This document shows, one piece after another, positions 8,950 through 17,318 of a stretch of 64,000 nt of DNA. The stretch is from Pseudodesulfovibrio sp. (GTDB lineage: Bacteria; Desulfobacterota; Desulfovibrionia; Desulfovibrionales; Desulfovibrionaceae), in assembly GCA_016342345.1 (NCBI GenBank), contig JAEINO010000004.1:62001-126000 (forward strand), in the 5' to 3' direction. Numbering within the stretch: the stretch's first letter is position 1; every line of letters starts with the position of its first letter. Under the pieces are notes generated by a model that was not told the DNA's origin, made no database searches, and saw nothing but the letters and a program-made list of their open reading frames with translations. The position numbers and the translations under genes are program-made.

Positions 8950-9381
8950 TCAGCGGTTGTAGCGGCCTTCTTTGGATTTGTCTTTGGAGTCTAGGAAGGG
9001 CGTGCATTCAGTTCTGATTTCTTTGCTGAAGTGCTTTTTGACTACTTTGGCCTGGCAGTTCATGCACTTGAAGGAAACCAGTCCTGCAAGGTTGGCGGAT
9101 GTCAGGCGGAAAAGCCGAGGTTCATCTGCGGCCCACTCACTGGTTTTGTTTCCGCAGCACTCGCAGTGGACATCTGTATCAATTGGGTAGGGGTAGTCCC
9201 AATAGCTTTTGAGGGTTTCCCAATCTGAAGTTGGCTCGGCATTTTCTGGTTTGACTGAGTCGTCGACAAGGCCGAGTTTGGCGAAGACCTGACTCTTGAC
9301 CGCAGTCCAGGCCTCGGCTGAAAGGAGGGCTCCGATGGGGTTTCCGTCCTTGTCAAAGAGTTCGTGGATATGATCTGACAT
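8950..9381 (-). CDS. Small zinc-ribbon-like protein, function unknown
   Basis: This 143-residue protein is encoded on the minus strand between parA and parB. I do not recognise a named family. The N-terminal half is acidic and begins MSDHIHELFDKDGNP. The C-terminal half has CECCGNKT and, about 40 residues later, CMNCQAK. The two CxxC pairs would bind a metal as a zinc ribbon, which suggests nucleic-acid or protein binding. The start is placed at the ATG at 9381 because an upstream extension in the same frame has no recognisable conserved sequence and overlaps parB. The intergenic region with parB is only about 100 bases, so the two promoters are back to back. Confidence 0.8.
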   Translation of the reverse strand: MSDHIHELFDKDGNPIGALLSAEAWTAVKSQVFAKLGLVDDSVKPENAEPTSDWETLKSYWDYPYPIDTDVHCECCGNKTSEWAADEPRLFRLTSANLAGLVSFKCMNCQAKVVKKHFSKEIRTECTPFLDSKDKSKEGRYNR

Positions 9382-9477
9382 GTTTGCTCCGACTGTGTTT
9401 TTGGGTTTGTTAAGGGTTCTATAGGCACTAAGGCCACAATGGGCAAGGCTTGTAATTATAAGATTGAGGAGTGGTTT

Positions 9478-10398
9478 ATGACATCTGGTAACAGGGGGCT
9501 GGGTCGAGGTCTTGATGCCTTGCTTGGCGGTGTCCGTGAGGACGAAAAGAAGACGTCGGATTCCGTTGAGGTCCGGATGATTTCTGTTGAGGCCATTACC
9601 CCCAACCCGCATCAGCCGCGTCGAGAATTTTCTGAGGGCGCACTCAATGATTTGGCCTCGTCGATCAAGACTCGTGGGGTATTGCAGCCTGTTCTTGTCC
9701 GTCCGCTGGGCTCGGGCAAGTATGAACTGGTTGCTGGTGAACGCCGACTTCGTGCCTCCAAGCTTTCCGATCTGACAGAAATACCGACCCTGGTTCGGGA
9801 AATGACTGATCAGGAGAGTCTGGCCATTGCCCTTATCGAGAATTTGCAGCGCGAAGATCTGAATGCAGTTGAAGAAGCCTTGGGCTATCAACAGTTGCAA
9901 CAGGAGTTCGGGTTGAGCCAGGAAGAATTGGCCCGGCAGGTGGGCAAGAGTCGCTCTGCTGTAGCCAATTCTCTGCGTTTATTGAACTTGCCCGAGGAAA
10001 TGCAAAAGGATATCCAGCAAAATACCATATCCGCTGGTCATGGTCGGGCAATTATGTCCATATCAGACCCTGAACCCCAGATCCAATTGCATCGTCGCAT
10101 TGCGGATAATGGGTTGACCGTGCGCCAGGCCGAGGCTCAGGCCTCCTTTTGGAAACTGAATGGAAGGTTGCCAGGAGTTGATGAGGTTGGTGTCGTGGCG
10201 GGGGCTTCAAAAAACACCAAGGCTCCATCTATACCTCTGGATCCAAATTTGATTGATTTACAATCTTCACTTTCCGAGGAGTTGGGGGTTAAGGTCAGAA
10301 TATCAGGATCTCAGGAAAAAGGTAAGGTTACGGTTAGTTATGCTAGCGAGGATGCTTTGCGGTCTTTTGTGGAAAAGTTGGGATTGGAGCTCGCGTAA
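9478..10398 (+). CDS. parB: Chromosome-partitioning protein ParB (Spo0J)
   Basis: ParB is the CTP-dependent DNA clamp that loads at parS. The 306-residue protein has the family order: the N-terminal RGLGRGLDALL segment contacting ParA, the PNPHQPR box, the CTP-binding GERRLRA motif, the ENLQREDLN segment, and a helix-turn-helix around SQEELARQVGKSRSAVANSLRLL. The C-terminal dimerisation region follows. The ATG at 9478 is preceded by GAGGAG and places RGLGRGLDALL near the N-terminus as in homologues. Two parS sites at 8006-8059 are its expected loading sites. Confidence 0.96.
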   Translation: MTSGNRGLGRGLDALLGGVREDEKKTSDSVEVRMISVEAITPNPHQPRREFSEGALNDLASSIKTRGVLQPVLVRPLGSGKYELVAGERRLRASKLSDLTEIPTLVREMTDQESLAIALIENLQREDLNAVEEALGYQQLQQEFGLSQEELARQVGKSRSAVANSLRLLNLPEEMQKDIQQNTISAGHGRAIMSISDPEPQIQLHRRIADNGLTVRQAEAQASFWKLNGRLPGVDEVGVVAGASKNTKAPSIPLDPNLIDLQSSLSEELGVKVRISGSQEKGKVTVSYASEDALRSFVEKLGLELA

Positions 10399-10562
10399 GG
10401 GGTGATCGGATTTAATGATAGGCAAGTGATAGGATATTGATCTTGTTGTGATGATATCAAAGCCTTTTGCCTCCAAATGTTTTTGCAGTCATGATGTGGA
10501 TGTTTGATTTGTCGCAGGGTGTAGTACCTGTTTAACAATTGAAAATAATGGTTGTTTACAAT

Positions 10563-11570
10563 ATGTCGCTTGAAATGATTCGAAAGGCAATAGCGGGGCT
10601 TGCGGGCCGCAAGGTTATGATCATCGGTGATCTGATGCTTGACCATTACATGATTGGCGTGGTTGATCGTATCTCTCCCGAGGCTCCTGTCCCGGTTGTA
10701 CGGGTAGAGAGGGAGTCGTTTCTTCTTGGTGGTGCTGGGAATGTGGCTCGAAACATAGCCTCTCTGGGCGGAAATCCTTTGCTTGTGTCCACTATCGGGA
10801 CAGACGAGGGAGGTGCTGTACTGGATCGACTCTGCAAGGAAGCGCAACTGAAGACAAGGCTGATACGAGATCCTGCTCGCCCTACCACCAAAAAGACTAG
10901 GATTATTGCACATAATCAGCAAGTAGTGCGTGTTGACCAGGAATTATCAGTGCCGTTGCAGCCCGAGGAATTTACGGAACTCTTCAACTATCTGCAAACG
11001 GTCATCGAAGACTATCCTGTTATCATTTTGTCCGACTACGGCAAGGGGTTTATCTCTCGGGAATTCATGACTCGATTCATGGAGATGGTTGATGATTGCA
11101 GGGTGCGCCCCAAAGTTCTTGTGGACCCCAAAACGGTCAATTATGACCTGTACAAAGGTGTTGATCTTCTGACCCCGAATACCAAGGAGGCCGGGGAGGG
11201 CGCAGGTCTGCCGGTTTCAGGGCAGGATACTGTGGTTCGTGCTGGCATGGCCCTTTTCGAACGTCTGGAGTGCAAGAACCTTCTGATCACCATGGGCGGC
11301 GATGGCATGGCATTATTTGAAGGCAAAAAAAGCATCAGGCATATACCGACATTTGCGCGCAAGGTCTTTGACGTTACTGGTGCTGGCGATACGGTCATAG
11401 CGGCAGTGGCCCTTTCCCTGTCTGCCGGTTTTGATCTCCTGACTTCATGCACTTTGGCAAATTATGCGGCGGGAGTGGTCGTTGCCCAGATCGGTGCAGC
11501 CACAGCCACGATTGAAGAGCTTGCCGAAGTGGTGGACGAACAATCCGAAGTCCATGTTTCATCGTGGTAG
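10563..11570 (+). CDS. hldA: D-glycero-beta-D-manno-heptose-7-phosphate kinase (RfaE1/HldA type)
   Basis: This PfkB-family kinase phosphorylates heptose 7-phosphate at C1 on the way to ADP-heptose for lipopolysaccharide core. RISPEAPVPVV near residue 40 is the family signature; GGAGNVARNIASLGG and the C-terminal DVTGAGDTV anion-hole motif with the catalytic Asp are clear. At about 335 residues it is the kinase alone, without the nucleotidyltransferase half of bifunctional HldE, so a separate RfaE2/HldC protein is expected elsewhere. The start is uncertain: ATG 10563 is chosen, but ATG 10548 and TTG 10539 are in frame and none has a strong ribosome-binding site. Confidence 0.92.
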   Translation: MSLEMIRKAIAGLAGRKVMIIGDLMLDHYMIGVVDRISPEAPVPVVRVERESFLLGGAGNVARNIASLGGNPLLVSTIGTDEGGAVLDRLCKEAQLKTRLIRDPARPTTKKTRIIAHNQQVVRVDQELSVPLQPEEFTELFNYLQTVIEDYPVIILSDYGKGFISREFMTRFMEMVDDCRVRPKVLVDPKTVNYDLYKGVDLLTPNTKEAGEGAGLPVSGQDTVVRAGMALFERLECKNLLITMGGDGMALFEGKKSIRHIPTFARKVFDVTGAGDTVIAAVALSLSAGFDLLTSCTLANYAAGVVVAQIGAATATIEELAEVVDEQSEVHVSSW

Positions 11571-11679
11571 AGTGGCATTCCGTGGTCTCGTGAATTTTAT
11601 TGAATCTTGATATCCCTTTTGTGATCAGTGCGGCCAGAGGGAAAGTTGGGAACCGAATCTGCATTGAGGAGACATAATT

Positions 11680-12987
11680 ATGGTCAGGAAAAAGAGCATG
11701 CATTTCGAGACGACCATTTCCTGCCTTGGTCCGGCCAAGATCCCGACAACTTTGAAAAGTACCCATTTTGTTGATGACTCAAAACCATTGGGTCTGATGA
11801 TGACGTCGGAAGAATTGACTGAACTCAATAACGATACATTGCTCATGGATTTCGAAAAAGCTGGTGCCCGGAAAAAACTGTATTTTGATCCGTCAAAGAC
11901 CAAATGTGCCATTGTCACCTGTGGTGGTTTGTGCCCCGGAATCAATGATGTCATTCGTTCCATTGTTATGGAGGCACACTATCACTATGGTATTCGTACG
12001 GTGATGGGAATTCGTAATGGTCTGCGCGGGTTCATCCCGGAGTACGGGTATGATATTATCGAACTGACGCCGGAAAGTGTGTCTAATATCCATCAGTTTG
12101 GAGGGACAATTCTTGCATCGTCCCGAGGTTTGCAAAGGCCTGAAGAAATAGTAGATTCTTTGGAACGGTTGAATATAAACATCTTGTTTGTCATCGGCGG
12201 AGATGGTTCTATGCGCGCTGCCAAGGGCATTGTTGATGAGGTGTCCAAACGAAATCGTAAAATAGCCGTCATAGGCATTCCGAAAACAATCGACAACGAC
12301 ATTAATTTCATCTCCCGGTCCTTTGGCTTCGACACTGCAGTTGAAAAGGCTACAGAGGCCATCCAGTGCGCCCATGTGGAGGCGTGCGGTGTTGATATGG
12401 GGGTGGGGTTGGTCAAGCTGATGGGACGTGAGGCCGGCTTTATCGCAGCTCAGGCCACGTTGGCCCTTCAGGAAGTCAATTTTCTTCTGGTTCCGGAACA
12501 GAAATTCAAGCTGGATGGTGAAGACGGGTTTCTTATGGCTCTTGAAAGGAGACTTACTTCCCGAAAGCATGCCGTTATTGTCTGTGCCGAAGGTGCTGGA
12601 CAGGATTTGATGAACGGCGAACCCGAACGGGATTCATCCGGCAACCCGAAACTGAGTGATATCTGCGCACTTTTGATGCAACGTATCAAGGAGCATTTCA
12701 AGGAGCGTGATCTTGAAATGAACATGAAATACATAGATCCCAGCTATATAATAAGATCAGTTCCTGCAAACGCAGGGGACAGGGTCTATTGCGGATTTCT
12801 TGGTCAGCACGCAGTGCATGCGGCTCTGGCCGGAAAAACAGGCATGGTTGTGACGCAACTTAAATCGAGCATGGTTCACATGCCTCTGAATTTGGTCACG
12901 GGCAAGCGGCGCAGTCTCAATACAGACTCAGGCTACTGGTGCTCCGTGATGGAATCCACTGGTCAGCAGGCGTATTTTTCCAAATAA
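11680..12987 (+). CDS. pfkA: 6-phosphofructokinase, long (PPi-clade) type, predicted ATP-dependent
   Basis: The enzyme phosphorylates fructose 6-phosphate. The 435-residue length and an N-terminal extension of about 70 residues before the CGGLCPGIND motif place it in the long group that includes trypanosome PFK and some PPi enzymes. The nucleotide site reads GGDGSMRAA with glycine, where PPi enzymes have aspartate (GGDD), which predicts ATP as donor. The catalytic loop is PKTIDND, with lysine where E. coli PfkA has glycine; this Gly/Lys pair is found in ATP-dependent members of the long group. The donor therefore follows from residues, not from a test. A terminator follows immediately. Confidence 0.93.
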   Translation: MVRKKSMHFETTISCLGPAKIPTTLKSTHFVDDSKPLGLMMTSEELTELNNDTLLMDFEKAGARKKLYFDPSKTKCAIVTCGGLCPGINDVIRSIVMEAHYHYGIRTVMGIRNGLRGFIPEYGYDIIELTPESVSNIHQFGGTILASSRGLQRPEEIVDSLERLNINILFVIGGDGSMRAAKGIVDEVSKRNRKIAVIGIPKTIDNDINFISRSFGFDTAVEKATEAIQCAHVEACGVDMGVGLVKLMGREAGFIAAQATLALQEVNFLLVPEQKFKLDGEDGFLMALERRLTSRKHAVIVCAEGAGQDLMNGEPERDSSGNPKLSDICALLMQRIKEHFKERDLEMNMKYIDPSYIIRSVPANAGDRVYCGFLGQHAVHAALAGKTGMVVTQLKSSMVHMPLNLVTGKRRSLNTDSGYWCSVMESTGQQAYFSK

Positions 12988-12988
12988 A

Positions 12989-13011
12989 AAAGGGGACCTT
13001 GCGGTCCCCTT
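12989..13011. terminator. Terminator after pfkA
   Basis: AAGGGGACC and GGTCCCCTT pair over a TTGC loop, three bases after the pfkA stop. A-rich and T-containing flanks fit use by both convergent genes. Confidence 0.88.
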
Positions 13012-13034
13012 CATCATGTCGATATTGGCTTGGC

Positions 13035-13439
13035 CTATTCGTTTGCGGCCAGTTTGCGTCGAACCTGTTCACTGACCTGGCTGCTGCTGGTTGTTTTTTC
13101 GGATTCCATGGCAACAGCTAGTAGTTCAAAAAGTTCATCATAGGAAAATTCGAGGCTCAGGCTGCCATTGCTGACAATACAACTGGATTCGCGTTCTTCT
13201 ACCGTATATGCGCGTCGTTCGCGAGCATGACCAATGGCGGAAATAATACCATAAGCCAGTAAATCGTCTTCATCACGGTACAACTTTTCCATGGTCAGCA
13301 TGCCTGTATTGTCGTCAAAATACATTTCTTCACCGACCATATAGCCGGAGACCGTGACATCCTCACCGAAATCATTTGGTAAATTCACTTTGAGGATAGG
13401 ATCGGTTCCATTTTGTCCGCCAACACTTCTTTTCGACAT
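13035..13439 (-). CDS. Conserved-looking hypothetical protein, 134 aa
   Basis: I do not recognise a named family. The ATG at 13439 is chosen because AGGAGAAAAGC lies directly upstream; a longer reading would overlap the helix-turn-helix gene. The protein is acidic, with a central VTVSGYMVGEEMYFDDNTG segment that looks like a beta-rich domain and a C-terminal helical part (SLEFSYDELFELLAVAMES) ending in a basic RRKLAANE tail. There is no signal peptide or membrane helix. It lies ten bases after the excisionase-like gene on the same strand, so the two are probably one transcript and may work together. Confidence 0.7.
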   Translation of the reverse strand: MSKRSVGGQNGTDPILKVNLPNDFGEDVTVSGYMVGEEMYFDDNTGMLTMEKLYRDEDDLLAYGIISAIGHARERRAYTVEERESSCIVSNGSLSLEFSYDELFELLAVAMESEKTTSSSQVSEQVRRKLAANE

Positions 13440-13449
13440 GCTTTTCTCC

Positions 13450-13740
13450 TTAATCCAATGGGAGTTTGAATTGATCGGGTTCAATCTTCTTCGTTTTTTC
13501 AGAAGCTGAATCCTTCCATCCACTCTCTATAAATTCCATCAGTGCGCTTTCATGAACACGCCACTGACTGCCGATCTTGATTGCCGCGATACTTCCACCA
13601 GTGATGAGCCGATAGGCTGTTCTTTGGTGCACCCTCAGAAGGTCCGCAACTTCTCGGACCGTCAACAGTGTAAGAGGCTTTGAGGTATCTGTTCTGTCCA
13701 TATTGTCACAACTTGACTTGTTATGTTCATTCTTTGACAT
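13450..13740 (-). CDS. Excisionase-family (HTH_17) DNA-binding protein
   Basis: This 96-residue protein contains one helix-turn-helix of the excisionase/MerR-like type: LTVREVADLLRVHQRTAYRLI, then a short wing with IKIGSQWRVHESALMEFI. Such proteins bind DNA as small regulators or as recombination directionality factors. No integrase, transposase or att-like repeat is nearby, so a regulatory role is more likely. Start choice is open: ATG 13740 lies inside a palindrome, and ATG 13701 places the palindrome 32-50 bases upstream. Neither has a good ribosome-binding site. It precedes the 134-residue hypothetical gene by ten bases. Confidence 0.82.
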   Translation of the reverse strand: MSKNEHNKSSCDNMDRTDTSKPLTLLTVREVADLLRVHQRTAYRLITGGSIAAIKIGSQWRVHESALMEFIESGWKDSASEKTKKIEPDQFKLPLD

Positions 13741-13751
13741 AAGGTGTCAAA
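13733..13751. promoter_or_regulatory. Candidate operator of the excisionase-like regulator
   Basis: TTTGACA-TAAGG-TGTCAAA is a perfect seven-base inverted repeat with a five-base spacer. It sits over the first possible start codon of the helix-turn-helix gene and could be an autoregulatory site. Further partial TTGTC/TTGACTTG half-sites flank it. Confidence 0.5.
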
Positions 13752-14223
13752 GATTGTCAACAAAGTACAACGTTGTCCCACAAAGTCTAGAGAAATTCTA
13801 TACACACCGGTATCGAAAGGGATTACGGGATGTTGTTGAATGTTAGGGTTGCCTATAGCAGATTTTCAGAAAAAAAATAATGGGAAAAAATCACGAATTG
13901 GATATTTCTGCAATTTTTTTTCGAAAGTCTGCATTGGGCTGCAAAGAAGGGAAAGGGCGTGGAGATTGATGATCCCAGTTTTTTATTGTCACATTAAACT
14001 GGCTGGTTATCATGAAAATAGAAAAACGATGACAAAAATATTTGGAAGAGTCCGTTGCTTGGCATCCGCGGCGGTGAAGGGTCACACTCCATTGCGGTTC
14101 AATTCTCGCCTATGAGTACCAGTCACGGCGTTGAGGTAATAATACTTGTTGTATTGATTTGTGGACGTTTGCATTTAGTCGAATGGATGACAACAAGAGG
14201 CGAAAGCGGACAAAACAGGGGTA
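13752..14223. other. Intergenic region without a recognised gene
   Basis: The stretch is AT-rich and contains several short open frames, none with a ribosome-binding site plus a plausible protein. It carries the promoter region of the two-gene unit to its left and the 3' end of marR to its right. No RNA gene was recognised. Confidence 0.5.
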
Positions 14224-14697
14224 CTACTCTGAGATTTCGTCAAAAAGCATGAGGCATGGGTCGTGCAAATCGTTTTCAAGATGTTCCGTCATTTGCTTCA
14301 TGATGCGTTTGAAATATTTCCGATCATTGATTGTCAGGCCCGTATTTACTGTTTTTTTCAAATCCTCTATTGCCGCAGTGACCGCTGCCTGCAAATCGTG
14401 CCCCTTTACGGTCAGACAAATTTGCAGAAGGCGTCGATCCTCTGTGCCGGCCTTTCTTTCGATGAGTCCGTCTCGCTCCATTCTGGCCAGAGTGTTTGAA
14501 AGGGTGGCCTGTTCAATGCACACATGCTTGTTCAGTTCCTTTTGAATAATATTATCCTGCTGCCACAAGGTGTGGAGAACACTCAGGTAACCAGGGTTGA
14601 CATCATAGGGCGAAAGCCGCATGGCCAGAGCCTTGGAGTAGTTTCGCTGAAAACGGGAAAGTAAAGTAAAAAAATACGTATCATTCTGATATAACAC
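14224..14697 (-). CDS. MarR-family transcriptional regulator
   Basis: The 157-residue protein is a winged-helix MarR repressor. The recognition helices lie in IIQKELNKHVCIEQATLSNTLARMERDGLIERK, followed by the wing RKAGTEDRRLLQICLT, which has the conserved Asp-Arg-Arg of the family. The N- and C-terminal helices form the dimer interface. It is transcribed away from the MATE exporter gene, which starts 436 bases to the right. This divergent arrangement is common for MarR regulators of efflux genes, so MATE is the likely target along with itself. A cysteine in NKHVCIEQ might allow redox sensing; this is speculation. Confidence 0.9.
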   Translation of the reverse strand: MLYQNDTYFFTLLSRFQRNYSKALAMRLSPYDVNPGYLSVLHTLWQQDNIIQKELNKHVCIEQATLSNTLARMERDGLIERKAGTEDRRLLQICLTVKGHDLQAAVTAAIEDLKKTVNTGLTINDRKYFKRIMKQMTEHLENDLHDPCLMLFDEISE

Positions 14698-14710
14698 AAT
14701 AAACCTCTTA

Positions 14711-14728
14711 TTAATAGCCTGCTATAAA
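14711..14728. promoter_or_regulatory. Candidate MarR operator
   Basis: TTAATAG-CCTG-CTATAAA is an inverted repeat with six of seven pairs matching, 14 bases upstream of the marR start codon. The position suits autorepression. Confidence 0.4.
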
Positions 14729-15133
14729 AGACTCATACCCTGATGAAAGGAAGAGTGCAACGGTAGGAAATGGCATGAACCTGATACTGGAGGATGGACT
14801 TAGTCTGTAGCCCCGGAAATCAGGGTTGAATCAAGAAAAAGTTCGTATCCTGGGATACAAAAGAGAATGGGACCGTGTTATAATTGGCGTGTTTACATTT
14901 GTACTTTTTTTTGCAAAAAGCCATTTTAAGGGTTGGTTAGCTGATTTTCAGGTGATGTGAGAGCGGTAATTTTTCAAAACGATGAAGAACCAAGGGACTT
15001 GAATTGCGGAATATGAGAGTGTTCTGAACCAAGAATGGTTGTCCATATATTGGCGGTGACATAATGTGCTGATAATGATGATTATGGGCCGATTCTATAA
15101 GTATCTAACAAGAAAAGCAGTGAGAATATAGTA
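14729..15133. other. Long leader/intergenic region before the MATE gene
   Basis: About 400 bases lie between marR and the MATE gene with no credible protein gene. The part at 14750-14850 is purine-rich with GG-containing segments and a small CCCCGGAAATCAGGG hairpin-like stretch; I could not match it to a known riboswitch. A long untranslated leader on the exporter transcript is possible. Confidence 0.4.
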
Positions 15134-16504
15134 ATGTATCGTTGGAACGCAAAGGGTGGCTACAAGGAGTCCCTGATCATTGGTTTACCCTTGGTTATCA
15201 GCATGATGTCATCGACAGTCATGACCTTCACGGATCGTATTTTTTTGGGCCATTATTCGATAGAGGCTCTGGGAGCATCGCTTCCGGCAAGTATTGCTGC
15301 ATTTCTGTTTCTGTCGTTCTTTTTTGGTGTTGTTGAATATATTGGCGTGTTCATAGCGCAATATACCGGTTCTGTTCAGCACGAAAAAGTCGGGGTGGCC
15401 CTGTGGCAAGGCCTGTGGTTCTGCCTGCCTGCCGGGTTGATCCTGGCGTCCTTGTGGTTTATTGCGGAGCCTCTCTTTGTATTGGGGGGCCATCCTAAGG
15501 AAATACAAGAACTTGAAGTAGTATATTTTCGTATACTGACACTTGGAGGTGGACCGTTTTTGGTTGGTATATGCTTGTCATGTTTTTTTTCAGGAAGAGG
15601 CATTACCAAGCCGGTCATGGTGGTCAGCATATTTGCTGCGGCCATAAACGTTCCATTGGATTATTGCCTGATCAACGGGATAGGGCCGTTTCCCGAACTG
15701 GGCATAGTCGGTGCGGGAATTGCCACCGTCATAGGATATACATTGCCAGCCGTGTGTTATGGGGTGCTTGTCTTTACATCGGCAAATGAGCATTTATACA
15801 AAGTCCGAACCAGTCGGGCTTTGAACATGAAGATTTTCAAGCGATTTATGTGGTTTGGTCTTCCTGGTGGACTTCAATTCCTTGTGGACATGTTTGCCGT
15901 GACATTTTTCGTGTTCATGGTGGGGCGTGTCGGGCAGGTTGAGCTTGCGGCCACGAATATTGCCATTTCCATTGATACCCTGGCCTTTCTGCCCATGATG
16001 GGGATGCACATTGCGGCCAGCATCATGGTCGGGCAGGCCATGGGCAGCAAGGACCCTGATCAGGCTGCGTATGCGACCAAGAGCGTTCTCCATATTGCCT
16101 TTGTTTACATGGCCGTCATGATAGTCGTTCTTGTGTTATTTCCCCACTCTCTTATTGAATTATTTCGCACGAAAGGCGCGGCTGGAAATGACTTTGGCCC
16201 TGTTTTGGACATGGGGGTGATCTTGCTGCGATATGTGGCAGCCTTCACGTTTATCGATGCGGTTGCCATAGTCTACATGGGTGGCCTGAAAGGAGCGGGA
16301 GATACTCGTTTCATCATGATCACCATGGGGGTGTGTTCGATGGGGTGCATCGTGCTGCCTATCCTGACTCTTAATTATCTGAACCTGCTGGGCGTTCACG
16401 GTCCCTGGATATGTCTTTTGATGTACGTGATCGCGCTGGCTATTGTCTTCATGTATAGGTTCCGCAAGGGGCCCTGGCGATCAATAAGCGTCATAGGCAA
16501 CTGA
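15134..16504 (+). CDS. MATE-family multidrug/toxin exporter
   Basis: This 456-residue protein has the usual MATE length and about twelve hydrophobic segments in two related halves. The first helix shows GLPLVISMMSSTVMTFTDRIFLGHYS and the second half restarts with GLPGGLQFLVDMFAVTFFVFMVGRVG, which are the corresponding family motifs. MATE proteins export cationic drugs or metabolites using a sodium or proton gradient. The substrate is unknown. It lies 52 bases before larE on the same strand and may share its transcript, and it is divergent from marR. Confidence 0.93.
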   Translation: MYRWNAKGGYKESLIIGLPLVISMMSSTVMTFTDRIFLGHYSIEALGASLPASIAAFLFLSFFFGVVEYIGVFIAQYTGSVQHEKVGVALWQGLWFCLPAGLILASLWFIAEPLFVLGGHPKEIQELEVVYFRILTLGGGPFLVGICLSCFFSGRGITKPVMVVSIFAAAINVPLDYCLINGIGPFPELGIVGAGIATVIGYTLPAVCYGVLVFTSANEHLYKVRTSRALNMKIFKRFMWFGLPGGLQFLVDMFAVTFFVFMVGRVGQVELAATNIAISIDTLAFLPMMGMHIAASIMVGQAMGSKDPDQAAYATKSVLHIAFVYMAVMIVVLVLFPHSLIELFRTKGAAGNDFGPVLDMGVILLRYVAAFTFIDAVAIVYMGGLKGAGDTRFIMITMGVCSMGCIVLPILTLNYLNLLGVHGPWICLLMYVIALAIVFMYRFRKGPWRSISVIGN

Positions 16505-16556
16505 GTGTCCTCGAAAATGGCTTGAACCGGGATTGCGACTGGGGGAGAGTTTTTCA

Positions 16557-17318
16557 ATGGATAAAAAAGGTCTTTCCACACGTATCAGCGTCCGAGCGTC
16601 CGGATACAATCCGGTTGTAGTTTGTCTGTCCGGCGGAGTGGACAGCGCATTGGTGGCCTCTGCCGCTCATGATGTACTTGGAAATCGGGTCATGGCGGTT
16701 ACTGTTCACAGTGAGTTGATTGCTGATCGTGATTTTACACGGGCCGTGGAAATTGCCGAGCATATAGGTATTGAACATCATCCGCTTCTGGTCCGGGCCT
16801 TGGATGACGAGTTTGTGTGCCAAAACACCGAAGATCGCTGTTATCATTGCAAGAAAGGGATATTTCGGCTCATGGCTCTGGAATACGGAGATGCGTGTGT
16901 GATCCTGGATGGCACCAATGCGGATGATGATCCGTCCAGGCCTGGATTGTGCGCCGTCAGGGAGTTCGGTGTTTATTCCCCGCTTTTGGATGCTGGTCTC
17001 GGGAAGAGTGAGGTTCGAACCTTGGCATGTGCTGCAGGGCTGCCAAACTGGGATACACCATCTGAAAGTTGTCTTGCTACCAGAATTCTTGCGGGGATGC
17101 CTCTGAGCAAACTGGGCCTGAGTCAGGTTCAGGACATGGAGACTTTTTTCCATCTACAAGGAGTGCAGACCCTTCGAGCCAGCCATGATAATCTGATGGC
17201 AACCGTGACCTATTTGCCAGAAGCGGCTGATATAATGGTGAAAAGCAGTGATAAATTCGCGGCGTTAATTGAAAGGATCGGCTTGAGATCATACAGAATC
17301 AAGGAGTGGACCGGATGA
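16557..17318 (+). CDS. larE: ATP-dependent sacrificial sulfur transferase LarE
   Basis: LarE adds sulfur to the pyridinium carboxylates of the nickel-pincer nucleotide precursor, giving up its own cysteine sulfur in single-cysteine members. The 253-residue protein opens with the PP-loop CLSGGVDSAL, has the family RCYHCKKGIF motif and GTNADD, and carries the conserved ESCLATRI site with Cys172, which corresponds to the sacrificial Cys176 of Lactobacillus plantarum LarE. No extra cysteine motif for an iron-sulfur cluster is seen there, so the sacrificial mode is inferred. The ATG at 16557 follows GGGGGAGAG. The stop overlaps the larB start (ATGA). Confidence 0.95.
   Translation: MDKKGLSTRISVRASGYNPVVVCLSGGVDSALVASAAHDVLGNRVMAVTVHSELIADRDFTRAVEIAEHIGIEHHPLLVRALDDEFVCQNTEDRCYHCKKGIFRLMALEYGDACVILDGTNADDDPSRPGLCAVREFGVYSPLLDAGLGKSEVRTLACAAGLPNWDTPSESCLATRILAGMPLSKLGLSQVQDMETFFHLQGVQTLRASHDNLMATVTYLPEAADIMVKSSDKFAALIERIGLRSYRIKEWTG

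Noticed and set aside
9382..9900. A 5' extension of the zinc-ribbon gene, making a 316-residue protein
   Set aside because: The extension overlaps parB on the other strand, has no conserved sequence, and the ATG at 9381 gives a coherent protein.
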